DNA from: Syntrophomonadaceae bacterium
GTDB taxonomy: Bacteria; Bacillota; Syntrophomonadia; Syntrophomonadales; Syntrophomonadaceae
NCBI GenBank assembly: GCA_012729835.1
Contig: JAAYCK010000098.1
Location: forward strand, 1 to 64,000
Reading direction: 5' to 3'
Length of the DNA stretch: 64,000 nt
The position numbers and the translations under genes were made by a program. Under the pieces are notes generated by a model that ran no database searches, was not told where the DNA came from, and saw only the letters and a list, made by a program, of their open reading frames with translations. Of the stretch, positions 37,928 to 46,768 are shown in pieces. How positions within the stretch are numbered: position 1 is the stretch's first letter; each line of letters starts with the position of its first letter.

Positions 37928-38710
37928 ATGAGCAACGTGGCACCAGCCAATCCGCTGGAAATGCTGGCCTATAATATCGCCCTGGAGATTGAGGACGACC
38001 AGATCGTTTATGTAGGAACCGGGTTGCCCATGGTGGGAGCCATGCTGGCAAAACTGACCCATGCTCCCAATATCACCATGGTCTATGAGAGTGGGGGGCA
38101 GGACCCGATAGCCGGAGATATGCCCTGGTCGGTCGGCTGTCCCTTCACTTTCCGTAAATCTCCAATGAGCATGGAAATGTCCATCTCTTTTGGCCAGAGT
38201 GCGATCGGATATGTTGACATCGCCTTCCAGGGCGGTGCGCAGATCGATATGTATGGCAATGTGAATACCTCGGTTATCGGTGAATATGGCGAGGGTTTGA
38301 AGGCTATCCTGCCCGGCAGCGGCGGCGGAAATGACATCGGCTCCCTGACGCAGAAGTCAGTATTGGTCGGCTTGATGACTCCGGACCGTTTCCCGGCGAA
38401 GGTAGATTTTGTAACCACCCCTGGTTGGCTCGATGGCGGCGACTCCCGCGTCAAAGCCGGTCTGATGGGCGGGCCGACCGCCGTGGTAACTCAGGTGGGG
38501 GTATTCGATTTTGAACCGGAAAGCAAGAGAATGCGGATCAAGTCTTTGAATCCGGGTATGACCGTGGAGATTGCACAGATGTGTGCAGCCTTTGAACTGC
38601 TGGTTCCAGATAATGTCAAGGTGGCTGACGCTCCCAGCGACGAGGTTTTAACCATACTGCGCGAACAGGTAGATCCGCGCAAGGTGTTCATCAAGATGCC
38701 GGGCATGTAA
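37928..38710 (+). CDS. CoA-transferase subunit B, glutaconate CoA-transferase type
   Basis: Beta subunit, 260 residues, close to GctB in length. The glutamate in VYESGGQDP is residue 54, the same position as the catalytic Glu54 of Acidaminococcus GctB that carries the enzyme-CoA thioester. GGAQIDMYGNVNTSVIG and LPGSGGGNDIGS are other conserved blocks. It forms an alpha/beta complex with the upstream gene product and ends in a strong terminator, so the operon has just these two genes. Confidence 0.87.
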   Translation: MSNVAPANPLEMLAYNIALEIEDDQIVYVGTGLPMVGAMLAKLTHAPNITMVYESGGQDPIAGDMPWSVGCPFTFRKSPMSMEMSISFGQSAIGYVDIAFQGGAQIDMYGNVNTSVIGEYGEGLKAILPGSGGGNDIGSLTQKSVLVGLMTPDRFPAKVDFVTTPGWLDGGDSRVKAGLMGGPTAVVTQVGVFDFEPESKRMRIKSLNPGMTVEIAQMCAAFELLVPDNVKVADAPSDEVLTILREQVDPRKVFIKMPGM

Positions 38711-38734
38711 GGAAGTATCTTGTATATCGGGATA

Positions 38735-38765
38735 AAAAAAGCAGGCCTTTTCGGCCTGCTTTTTT
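38735..38765. terminator. Bidirectional intrinsic terminator
   Basis: AAAAAAGCAGGCC and GGCCTGCTTTTTT form a 13-bp stem around a 5-nt loop. The A and T tracts make it work in both directions, closing the CoA-transferase operon and the convergent transporter gene. Confidence 0.92.
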
Positions 38766-38774
38766 GTATACTGA

Positions 38775-39380
38775 TTAGTGTTCGCCGCCGCCTACAGGTC
38801 CGATCGGCCATACGACTTTGCCGTACATCTCGTTCAGGACCTGGGCAAGTGCAGTATAAACAGCGGAAAGGCCGCAGAATATACCCTCGTATCCGAGGAA
38901 GGCGCCGATTTCTATTCCGGCCTTTTCAGCGGAAAGCAGGAAGAAGAGCAGAGCCAGGGTGAAGAATACAACCTGCAGGGCTCGGTTGGCCTTCAGGGTA
39001 CCGATGAACATAACCAAGGTGAATAATCCCCACATAAAGAAGTAGGCAGACATTGCTCCGCCGGTTGGAGCCTCTACCGTGCCAGTTGCAGGCATCAACC
39101 AGATAAAGACCAATGAAAGCCAGAAAAATCCATAAGAAGTAAACGCTGTCGTGCCAAAGGTGTTATTTTTCTTCCACTCCATGATTCCGGCAATGATCTG
39201 AGCAAATGCGCCCATAAAGATACCCATACCGACAATCATAGTATTCAGCGGGAAAAATCCTGCATTGTGAATATTAAGCAGTACGGTAGTCAAACCAAAG
39301 CCCATTAACCCCAGGCATCCTGCGTTTGAGGTCACATCGTTGATATTGACTGATACTAAGCTAGGACTGTCTTTTGACAT
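38775..39380 (-). CDS. satP: Acetate/succinate transporter, GPR1/FUN34/YaaH family
   Basis: Membrane protein of 201 residues with six hydrophobic segments. The N-terminal motif normally written NPAPLGL appears as [11 protein letters not shown], and [24 protein letters not shown] with TSYGFFWLS are strong family motifs. Members carry acetate, and in some cases succinate, with protons. It converges with the CoA-transferase genes across a shared terminator. In a fatty-acid oxidiser it would most simply release acetate, but uptake is equally possible. CTCC-rich ribosome binding sites (GGGAGGGG on the coding strand) precede the ATG. Confidence 0.88.
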   Translation of the reverse strand: MSKDSPSLVSVNINDVTSNAGCLGLMGFGLTTVLLNIHNAGFFPLNTMIVGMGIFMGAFAQIIAGIMEWKKNNTFGTTAFTSYGFFWLSLVFIWLMPATGTVEAPTGGAMSAYFFMWGLFTLVMFIGTLKANRALQVVFFTLALLFFLLSAEKAGIEIGAFLGYEGIFCGLSAVYTALAQVLNEMYGKVVWPIGPVGGGEH

Positions 39381-39585
39381 TTGAATACCCCTCCCATAAA
39401 TAATTAATATCTCCTAAAGGAATAAAGTAATAGGTAAAATAACTCCTCCTTCCTGATTTATGTGATGCATTTTTGTCAACGCACTTAATATTCAACATGA
39501 TTTGTGAAAATCCTGTTGCCTTGTGACTTTTTTCTTTATTTTTGATTGTTAAGTTGGCGAAATAGTCCGAATACACGGCGAGATG

Positions 39586-39812
39586 TTCAAAAATTAACGT
39601 CAATCATTTATAATTATAAATCAAAGGATGTAATATCAGTGAACGGAGTAAAGGGTCGAGGATTCCGACAAAGAGAGTGGGGAGGTGAACTGCGGACTTT
39701 GTCTTAGGAAGATATATTTGTTTACTGAGATGAGCATACACCCCTATTTAATTCCGGTTATCCTGTTTAATGACAGGATGAAGTTTTCAAAACATTTAAG
39801 GAGGTTATGATT
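39586..39812 (+). promoter_or_regulatory. Promoter and leader of the first acyl-CoA dehydrogenase gene
   Basis: TTCAAA and TATAAT lie 17 bp apart; the -10 box is inside the perfect palindrome ATTTATAATTATAAAT, which may be an operator. The transcript would start near 39621, giving a leader of about 190 nt. GACAAAG (39667-39673) and CTTTGTC (39697-39703) form a perfect 7-bp stem around a purine-rich loop, just after a short GTCG/CGAC hairpin. The remaining DNA back to the transporter start shows nothing else I recognise. Confidence 0.45.
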
Positions 39813-41645
39813 ATGGCATCCAATTTTCTTTTTTCCAACCGGGACCACAAGTTTATTCTGAAGGAATGGTTAGATACAGAGAAAGTCCTATCCTTCGATG
39901 CATTCAAGGACTATTACAGCGTGGAAGACGTTGATAATATTCTGGACCAGGCCCTTAAGGTAGCCAAGGAAGTGGCAGCCCCCACCCGGGACGATAACGA
40001 AAGTATACAGGCGCAGTTCAGTGACGGAAAAGTAACGGTTCCCCCCTCATTTAAGGATTTATACTGGTTCTTAAACGAGAATGGCTGGGGTTCCAGCAAT
40101 GAAGATGAGGAAGCGGAAGGACATCTGCCCCAGATTCTATTCCGCTGTTGCACCGAATATTTGGGTGGCGCCAATGCGGCATTTATGCCCTACGTGCTGG
40201 CTACCGCCGGTGCAGCCGGGTTGGTCGATCATTTCGGCAGCCCGGAAGTAAAAGCCCTCTTTAAAGAGAAGATGTATTCAGGTCAGTGGGCTGGAACTAT
40301 GTGTTTGACTGAACCCAATGCTGGTTCTGACGTGGGCGATTTGCTCAGCAAGGCCTATCCGACCGACCAGCCCGGCGTGTATAAGATCAAAGGTACCAAA
40401 TGCTTTATTACCGGCGGCCAGCAGGATATCACCGAGAACATCATCCACCTGGTACTGGCGCGGGTCGAAGGGGCCAAACCGGGAACCAAGGGCATTTCGC
40501 TGTTTGTGGTGCCCCGTGAACGAGTTGATGCCGATGGTAACTTGCTCGGCAGCAACGATGTAGCTTGTGTCGGCATCGAACACAAGATGGGCATCAAGGG
40601 GTCGGCTACCTGTGTTTTGTCTTTCGGCGAAAATAATGAGTGTTTGGGTTATGTCCTGGGCAATCCGCCGGATGCCGAGGGCAATGGTGAAGGAATGGCC
40701 CAGATGTTCCAGATGATGAACGGTGCTCGCATGGAGACCGGTCATGCAGCGCTGAGTGAGACCGCAGTAGCCTATTTTAACGCCGCCGCTTATGCTCAGG
40801 AGAGGATCCAGGGTCGCCCCATCACCAATCCTAAATCCGACCGGGTAGCCATCATCAAACATGAGGACCTGCGCCGTATGCTATTAGACCTAAAGGCTTA
40901 CACTGAGGCCATGCGCGCTCTGATCTTCAAGACCTACTGGTATTTCGATGTAGCCAACTATTCCAAGGATCCTGAAGAAATCAAGCGGGTCAAGGCGCGT
41001 ATGGAAGTCAATACACCCATTGTCAAGGCCTACTGCTCGGACAAGGCCTGGGAGCTCTGCGCTGAAGCTATGCAGTGTTTTGGCGGCAATGGTTATTCCG
41101 AAGAATACCCCATCGCTGAACTGGCACGCGACGTAAAGATCTACTCCATCTGGGAAGGCACCAATTACATCCAGTCCATGGATCTGATCGGCCGCAAGTG
41201 GATGATGGGCAAAGGTCAAGTCTTTGCTGAATGGTTGGCCGAAATCGAAACCTTTGCTGCCGACCAGGCAGCTGCTGCCGGATTAGACCGGGAGATGGCC
41301 ATTATAAAGCGGGCCGTTGACGCTTATAAAGAGATCCAGGCCACTATGGGCGGATTTGTCATGGGCGGCAATATGCCGATGCTGCCGCTTTATGCTACCC
41401 GCATACTGCATGCCACCGGCGAACTGATCTGCGGCAAGCTCTTGCTGGAACAGGCCCTGATTGCCCAGAAAAAGATCGACGAACTGGGCAAGGATCATTA
41501 TGACTATGCCTTCTACAATGGCAAGGTAAATGCTGCCAAGTATTTCGTTCGCAACATTGTCCCTAACGTATTCCGGACTCTGGAGGTAATCAAGGAAGGC
41601 GATACCTCGGTCCTGGATATTGAGGAAGCAGCACTCTTCATATAA
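39813..41645 (+). CDS. Acyl-CoA dehydrogenase, long (about 600 residue) type
   Basis: Flavoprotein of 610 residues that introduces the trans-2 double bond into an acyl-CoA and passes electrons to ETF. GTMCLTEPNAGSDVG is the FAD/substrate signature, and IWEGTNYIQ holds the catalytic glutamate. The final 130 residues form the extra C-terminal domain found in this longer branch. Chain-length preference cannot be told. The start is the second ATG (MASNFLFSN), which has AAGGAGG at a good distance and matches the paralogue's N terminus. It ends at a strong terminator, so it is monocistronic. Codon use suggests strong expression. Confidence 0.92.
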   Translation: MASNFLFSNRDHKFILKEWLDTEKVLSFDAFKDYYSVEDVDNILDQALKVAKEVAAPTRDDNESIQAQFSDGKVTVPPSFKDLYWFLNENGWGSSNEDEEAEGHLPQILFRCCTEYLGGANAAFMPYVLATAGAAGLVDHFGSPEVKALFKEKMYSGQWAGTMCLTEPNAGSDVGDLLSKAYPTDQPGVYKIKGTKCFITGGQQDITENIIHLVLARVEGAKPGTKGISLFVVPRERVDADGNLLGSNDVACVGIEHKMGIKGSATCVLSFGENNECLGYVLGNPPDAEGNGEGMAQMFQMMNGARMETGHAALSETAVAYFNAAAYAQERIQGRPITNPKSDRVAIIKHEDLRRMLLDLKAYTEAMRALIFKTYWYFDVANYSKDPEEIKRVKARMEVNTPIVKAYCSDKAWELCAEAMQCFGGNGYSEEYPIAELARDVKIYSIWEGTNYIQSMDLIGRKWMMGKGQVFAEWLAEIETFAADQAAAAGLDREMAIIKRAVDAYKEIQATMGGFVMGGNMPMLPLYATRILHATGELICGKLLLEQALIAQKKIDELGKDHYDYAFYNGKVNAAKYFVRNIVPNVFRTLEVIKEGDTSVLDIEEAALFI

Positions 41646-41716
41646 CGACAGCAAGATTCACAAATAGGATTCCAGCTGTAACGATCTCTACATCTATATA
41701 AAAACGCTCACAAATT

Positions 41717-41746
41717 AAAGCCATGGGCACATCCCATGGCTTTATT
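41717..41746 (+). terminator. Intrinsic terminator
   Basis: AAAGCCATGGG / CCCATGGCTTT form an 11-bp stem with a 5-nt loop, followed by ATTG. The T tract is short, but the stem is strong. Confidence 0.75.
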
Positions 41747-42142
41747 GTCCCTGCCTTAAATTATTGCGAATATTTAAACTTCTTATACAAAAAAGGATTT
41801 GCATCTATTTCATTAGAATATTACAGGTAATGAGTTTGATTGCTGGTCGAGTTCGTGGTTCGCCGGTGTAAGTTTTGGACTAATTCATATTATTTGGATA
41901 TGAATGGTTAAAAAATTGTTTTGCCGGGGGACTTATTGGTGTCTTCAGGGGGGGTGATTGAAGATCACAACAGCAACCTCAGGTTGCTATACTTGGTGTT
42001 GGAGACTATCTGCACCATGGGGAAGTTATAGTAGAGTAGAGTAGAGATTATTTAAATTTAAGGGGGGAGCTTCCCTAATCAGGATCGGATATCCTTTGAA
42101 CGTTTTAGGGGGTCTCCTTAAAAATGGAGGGAGAATAGAGAA
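41747..42142 (+). other. Leader region of the second acyl-CoA dehydrogenase gene
   Basis: About 400 bp without a gene. AGCAACC-TCA-GGTTGCT at 41972-41988 is a perfect hairpin. A run of three TAGAG units follows near 42031, and a small hairpin AGGAT/ATCCT lies near 42080. Several G-rich stretches resemble ribosome binding sites without start codons. A -10/-35 pair is not clear. The length suggests a structured 5' UTR. Confidence 0.4.
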
Positions 42143-43984
42143 ATGTCCGCTAATTTTGCATACAACAATATAAGAGATTTCGAATTCATTCTGCAGGAAT
42201 GGCTGCCATCTGAACAGATTTTTAACTATCCGGCTTTTGCTGATTACTATTCCAAGGACGATGTGAAGTCCGTTTTGGGCCCCATCCTTAAGATGTCTAA
42301 GGAAGTAATTGAGGCCACCAACGAAGACGGCGATTCTAATCCGGTTAAATTTGTCGATGGCAAGGCTACCTTACCGCCCAGCTTTGGCCCGCTCTTCCAT
42401 CAATTACAGGAAGAGGGCTGGGGCACCAGCAACATCGACGACTCCGAAGATGCCATGGTCCTGCCCCATATTCTGCATTCCATGGTCTGGGAAATGATCG
42501 CGGCTGCCAACCCCACCTTCGGTCCCTATATTATTCTGACCAGCGGTTCCGCCGGGCTGATCCAGAGCTTCGGCAGCGAACACGTAAAGAGCCTTTTCCT
42601 GCCCAAGATGATGGATGGCACTTGGGCCGGAACCATGTGTCTTACTGAACCTACTGCCGGTTCCGACGTAGGCGACATCCTCTCCAAGGCTTATCCGACT
42701 GACGATCCCCGCATCTTCAAGATCAAGGGCAGTAAGATATTTATCACTGGCGGTGACAATGACTTCACTGAGAATCTCATCCACCTGTACCTCGCCCGCG
42801 TAGAAGGCGCAAAACCCGGTACCAAAGGCATCTCCTTGTTCGTAGTTCCCAAGTATTGGGTCAATGATGACGGAAGTCTGGGCGAATTCAATGATGCTGT
42901 CACTGCTGGCTGCGAACACAAACTGGGTCAGCATGGTTCCTTTACCGCTGCCCTTACCTTTGGCGAAGAAAACAACTGCCGCGGCTGGCTGCTGGGCCAG
43001 GATCCCAGAGAGCATGACGGCGAAGGGCAGGGCATGGCAATGATGTTCCAGATGATGAACGAAGCTCGTATGGAGACTGGCCATGCCGCCCTCTCCTGTA
43101 TCGCCAATGCCTATTACAATGCCCGCGATTACTGTAAAGAACGCGTACAGGGCCGTCTCTTGACCAATCCCAAAGGCGACCGTGTAACCATCATAAATCA
43201 CGAAGACATCAAACGTGCTCTGCTTTGCGGCAAGGCTCATGTTGAAGCCATGCGTGCTATGATGTACAAGACCTATTTCGCCTTTGACCAGCGTCATCAT
43301 GATCCCGATCCGGAAGTTAAGGCCAAGGCCAATGACCTGATTGAAGTCACCACCCCGCTGTGCAAGGCCTATCCTTCCGATGAAGCCTGGTGGCTGATCG
43401 GTGAAGCCATCCAGTGCTACGGCGGCTACGGCTACTGCGAAGAGTACCCGGTAGCGCAGATCGCCCGCGACGTAAAGATCTACTCCATCTGGGAAGGCAC
43501 CAACTTCATCCAGGCCATGGACCTGGTCGGCCGCAAGTGGATGCTCAAGAAGGGTGCTGCTTTCGCCGCTTTCCTGCAGGAGATGAGAGACTTCTTTGAA
43601 GCCAACAAAGCAGTGGAAGGCTTCGAGAGAGAATTCGAGATCCTGGGCCAGGCCCTGGACGCCTACACCGGAATCCAGATGGCGATCGGTGGATATTTCG
43701 GCCAGAAGAAATATGGCTTCCTGCCGCTCTATGCCCGCCGTATCCTGACTGCTACCTCTCAGCTGTATTGCGGACGTTTGATCCTGGATCAGGCTCTGAT
43801 AGCTGATAAAAAGGCCAAAGAACTTGGCCCCGACCATTTCGATTATGCTTTCTACTTTGGTAAAGTGCAGGCGGCTCGCTACTATCTGAAGAACGTAGTG
43901 CCGAATGTTATGGCTACTGCCGGCATCGTCAAAGAAGCTGATTCCTCGGTTCTGGATATCCCCATCGAGGCATTCGAATACTAG
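42143..43984 (+). CDS. Acyl-CoA dehydrogenase, long (about 600 residue) type, paralogue
   Basis: Flavoprotein of 613 residues, paralogue of the preceding enzyme along its whole length. GTMCLTEPTAGSDVG and IWEGTNFIQAMDL carry the substrate/FAD signature and the catalytic glutamate. It shares the same extra C-terminal domain. Codon use is strongly biased to C-ending codons, more than in any neighbour, which suggests a very abundant protein; this bias also produces a 477-codon antisense frame that I regard as a shadow. GGAGGGAG precedes the ATG. It is monocistronic with its own terminator. Electron transfer flavoprotein genes are not in the window. Confidence 0.93.
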   Translation: MSANFAYNNIRDFEFILQEWLPSEQIFNYPAFADYYSKDDVKSVLGPILKMSKEVIEATNEDGDSNPVKFVDGKATLPPSFGPLFHQLQEEGWGTSNIDDSEDAMVLPHILHSMVWEMIAAANPTFGPYIILTSGSAGLIQSFGSEHVKSLFLPKMMDGTWAGTMCLTEPTAGSDVGDILSKAYPTDDPRIFKIKGSKIFITGGDNDFTENLIHLYLARVEGAKPGTKGISLFVVPKYWVNDDGSLGEFNDAVTAGCEHKLGQHGSFTAALTFGEENNCRGWLLGQDPREHDGEGQGMAMMFQMMNEARMETGHAALSCIANAYYNARDYCKERVQGRLLTNPKGDRVTIINHEDIKRALLCGKAHVEAMRAMMYKTYFAFDQRHHDPDPEVKAKANDLIEVTTPLCKAYPSDEAWWLIGEAIQCYGGYGYCEEYPVAQIARDVKIYSIWEGTNFIQAMDLVGRKWMLKKGAAFAAFLQEMRDFFEANKAVEGFEREFEILGQALDAYTGIQMAIGGYFGQKKYGFLPLYARRILTATSQLYCGRLILDQALIADKKAKELGPDHFDYAFYFGKVQAARYYLKNVVPNVMATAGIVKEADSSVLDIPIEAFEY

Positions 43985-44001
43985 AATCTATTTGTACCTT
44001 G

Positions 44002-44031
44002 AAGCCTCCGCCATTTGGCGGGGGCTTTTTT
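44002..44031 (+). terminator. Intrinsic terminator
   Basis: AAGCCTCCGCC and GGCGGGGGCTT pair over 11 positions with a 4-nt loop, followed by TTTT. Confidence 0.9.
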
Positions 44032-44119
44032 ATGGAAAAAACCCGTAATATGTTATCACATATAAACATGTTCGCTTGAAAGCAAATAATAAGCAGTTGC
44101 TGGAATACTACTAAGAAAA

Positions 44120-44145
44120 AAAGCCGTCCTAATCTGGACGGCTTT
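44120..44145. terminator. Second hairpin, probably a bidirectional terminator
   Basis: AAAGCCGTCC / GGACGGCTTT form a perfect 10-bp stem with a 6-nt loop, flanked by an A run on the left. It backs up the previous terminator. The 230 bp from here to the MerR gene hold no other recognisable feature. Confidence 0.65.
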
Positions 44146-44374
44146 GCTCATATATTATTATCAGGCTATATATGAGCCATATAGGAAATGGGAAGGGAAA
44201 GTAGAGGTTGACAATAAAGCTGATTATCAAGTTAAGTGTCAAGATAAGTGAAACGGCCCTTATTTGGATGGTTGAGAAAAAGTTGTTAAGTTGCTTTGCT
44301 GCTATTTATTGAGGTTTAACTTTATTGGCTTACCTGATAACAGTTTATGAAGTTGGAGGAGGAATGGTGCCAAT

Positions 44375-44866
44375 ATGGTAGAACGAATTTATAAAATTGG
44401 TGAGATAGCTGAAATCCTAGGTATCGAGCAGCATACCCTGCGCTACCTGGAGAATACTCTTAAGTTAAGAATCAAGCGAAATGACAGGGGAGACCGCCTC
44501 TATACAGAATCTGACCTTGACAGTCTCAAGCTGGTTCTCAAGCTGAAGGAAAAGGGTCTTAATACTACAGCTATTCGCATGGCTTTGGAAAATAGTGAGG
44601 AGGTTGCTGTTAAAAACCTTCCGGCAGAAACTCATTCCCCAGGCGACCTGCTTGAGGTGGTCAACGTAGCCCGCAGGATCATAGAACAGAATGAAGAATT
44701 GCTCGAACAGAACCGCAGGTTGGAAGGACGGATGAGCAGGCTTGAGAGTAAGGTTGAGGCACGCAATCTGGAACGGGAAAAGAAGATCGATGAGTTCCTG
44801 GAACTCTGGCGTAATGAACAGCAGGACGGAAGAAAATCATGGCTATCCCGTATCCGAGGGAAATAG
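44375..44866 (+). CDS. MerR family transcriptional regulator
   Basis: Protein of 163 residues. The N-terminal 70 residues are a MerR winged helix (YKIGEIAEILGIEQHTLRYLEN), followed by a long coiled coil rich in Glu, Leu and Arg (about 90-145). No effector-binding cysteines or domain follow, so it is not a metal sensor. The layout resembles the short MerR proteins of firmicutes linked to chromosome or metabolic control. GGAGGAGG lies 12 bases before the ATG, slightly long. It follows the acyl-CoA dehydrogenase after two terminators; control of those genes is possible but unproven. Confidence 0.82.
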   Translation: MVERIYKIGEIAEILGIEQHTLRYLENTLKLRIKRNDRGDRLYTESDLDSLKLVLKLKEKGLNTTAIRMALENSEEVAVKNLPAETHSPGDLLEVVNVARRIIEQNEELLEQNRRLEGRMSRLESKVEARNLEREKKIDEFLELWRNEQQDGRKSWLSRIRGK

Positions 44867-44950
44867 GGGCTGAGCTAACCATAGCGCCATTAATGGCACC
44901 CTTATCAACTATAGAAGTGACACAAAATCATTTGGACCTTTTAAAACTAA

Positions 44951-45038
44951 ATCTGTGCAAATCGGTGTGAATCTGTGGCAATAAAGTATCCCAATCTGTG
45001 TTAATCTGTGGTCATGTATCTGTGTCCATCTGTGTTAA
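44951..45038. repeat. CACAGAT-word repeat cluster
   Basis: Seven ATCTGTG-type words (one of them ATCGGTG) follow each other, mostly at 10-11-base steps with a gap in the middle. It lies between the convergent merR gene and the Hsp70 operon, and is one of at least five such clusters in the window. No terminator is seen here, so the repeat itself may shape the 3' ends. Confidence 0.75.
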
Positions 45039-45048
45039 ATAAAAAAAC

Positions 45049-46764
45049 CTACTTCCCTTCCAGGATTTGAATCAGGTAGAGCATCTTGTATAAGGCGGTA
45101 TTTTCCCAGGACTTATAAGCAGAGGATTCACTGATCTGTTGCAGATGTTGATCGAAGTCATTCTTAAGACGTTTATCGATTAAGGGGAAATCCTTCAACA
45201 GTGATAAAGCCGCCTGCTGATGGTTCGGCAGTTCATGCCGCCAGTCAAGTAAAGACTTAGTTTTCCCCCCGGTTATCTCACATCCGGTTAATTCAATACG
45301 TGATTGTTCCAGGTTCAAACATATTGTTACGTTTTCTCCAATTAGATTATTTTCATCCTCGGTTTCCAACAGGATCTCCTGCCCAAGGAATCTGTCCGGA
45401 GTAACATCGTTGGGGTCTTCTCCTTCGCTAATTTCATAAATACGGCAATGGAGATTTTCCGAGTCAGCGGCAAGATTATAATCCGATTGGAACGGGAAAG
45501 AAAAGATCGGATAGATCTGCTCCAGGTCTAATTCCAGGTTACTGGTATCAAACGGAATCTTCTCCAGGCAAAAGCTGTCCGACTCAGTAGCTTTTTTCTC
45601 GATATAGAAGTCAAAGGGGTAGATGTTCTTGATGGTGGTTTTAGCTGAGAACCCTTCATCGGACCAGTGGCAAAGTCCTCTTACCACGGCGCTATCCATT
45701 TCCCGCGGTGATATTATCATGACCCCTGGGCAGAGATGGGATATCATTTCTTTTACACCTCGGGTCAGTGAGGCACCTCCCAGCAAAAGGACATGGTCCA
45801 GCTCCCATTGGCCGTTCCGGTAAAAACCAAGCCTTTCAGCCTTAGTACGTACATTATTCAGAAAATAGTCGCGCAGACGGGTGAATATCGGTTCCATCTG
45901 TTTATCAAAAAATTCGGGTTCGAGATCAAGAACCAGTGATTGTCCCTGGCAAAAATCGGGGATATCACAGTGGAGGTAACCCTGTTGCCCCAGTTTGATC
46001 CTGGTATCTTCAGCCTTTTGCATTAAGCTGTTCAAGCGGTATCGTTCAAAGGCATCCAGATTCTTTTCCAGCATCAGATTATCTGGCATAACCATGCCGG
46101 TCTGCATGGTGAAGGCTGGGGAAAAAATATTATGGAGCACTCCGCGGTCCAGTTCCGAACCGGAAAAGGCATCATTTCCGATCTGAAATTGGGCCTCCAG
46201 CAGGATCTCTTTTCCCTGTCCGGACAGACTTAGAAAGCTGAAATCGGTAGTTCCGCCTCCGATATCGATACAGAGTATGTCACCAGTCAGGGCTTGGGCG
46301 GGGTGATTGTGGTTGTGCCCCAGGAGAGCCGCCACCGGCTCGGGCAGGAGGCGGATATTCGTGGTACCGGTGGCTGCCTGAGCCGCTTCGAGCAATAAAC
46401 GACGGGCGTGCAGACCGAAATAGTTGGGAACCGACAATACCAGGCTGCTGATTGCAGCACGTCGTGATGTGATATATTCATCGACCAGGAAGGAGAAGTA
46501 TTGGCTCATCAATTCCGGCAGGGCATAGGGACCTAAGTGAAATGAAGGGCCGCGCTTCAGCATCAGTTTGAAAAAACGCGCAGTGTGAGCTCCCGGTTCC
46601 TGCAGGCGCAGAGCCAGGCGGCCGAAGTATAATTTGTTGGTAGATGGCAGCCAGGTAGCTACACTGGGAACATTAATATCGCTGCCGGCCAGATTGATAA
46701 AACGACCATCTTGCAGGCAGCCCAACTTGGTGTATGAGGTTCCGAAATCTATTGCCAGATCCAT
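45049..46764 (-). CDS. Hsp70-family (DnaK-like) ATPase
   Basis: Protein of 571 residues. LAIDFGTSYTKLG is phosphate motif 1, ILCIDIGGGTTDFSFL is phosphate motif 2 and VLLLGGASLTRGVKEMI is the adenosine motif of the actin-like ATPase domain (about 1-375). The remaining 190 residues are beta-rich and then helical, shorter than and unlike the DnaK substrate domain, so the clients are likely special. It is the last gene of a four-gene operon whose other products I do not recognise; the one directly upstream may act as its exchange factor. It is not the housekeeping dnaK. Confidence 0.85.
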   Translation of the reverse strand: MDLAIDFGTSYTKLGCLQDGRFINLAGSDINVPSVATWLPSTNKLYFGRLALRLQEPGAHTARFFKLMLKRGPSFHLGPYALPELMSQYFSFLVDEYITSRRAAISSLVLSVPNYFGLHARRLLLEAAQAATGTTNIRLLPEPVAALLGHNHNHPAQALTGDILCIDIGGGTTDFSFLSLSGQGKEILLEAQFQIGNDAFSGSELDRGVLHNIFSPAFTMQTGMVMPDNLMLEKNLDAFERYRLNSLMQKAEDTRIKLGQQGYLHCDIPDFCQGQSLVLDLEPEFFDKQMEPIFTRLRDYFLNNVRTKAERLGFYRNGQWELDHVLLLGGASLTRGVKEMISHLCPGVMIISPREMDSAVVRGLCHWSDEGFSAKTTIKNIYPFDFYIEKKATESDSFCLEKIPFDTSNLELDLEQIYPIFSFPFQSDYNLAADSENLHCRIYEISEGEDPNDVTPDRFLGQEILLETEDENNLIGENVTICLNLEQSRIELTGCEITGGKTKSLLDWRHELPNHQQAALSLLKDFPLIDKRLKNDFDQHLQQISESSAYKSWENTALYKMLYLIQILEGK

Positions 46765-46768
46765 ACAG

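Noticed and set aside
42028-42045. Three TAGAG units that look like TRAP triplets
   Set aside because: There are only three or four (G/U)AG triplets, no terminator follows and the gene is unrelated to tryptophan.
42404-43837. A 477-codon minus-strand frame inside acyl-CoA dehydrogenase 2
   Set aside because: It is fully antisense to a well-supported enzyme and arises from the strong codon bias of that gene.
44951-45038. CRISPR-like array of ATCTGTG words
   Set aside because: The words are 7-9 bp long at helical-turn spacing with no unique spacers of CRISPR length.
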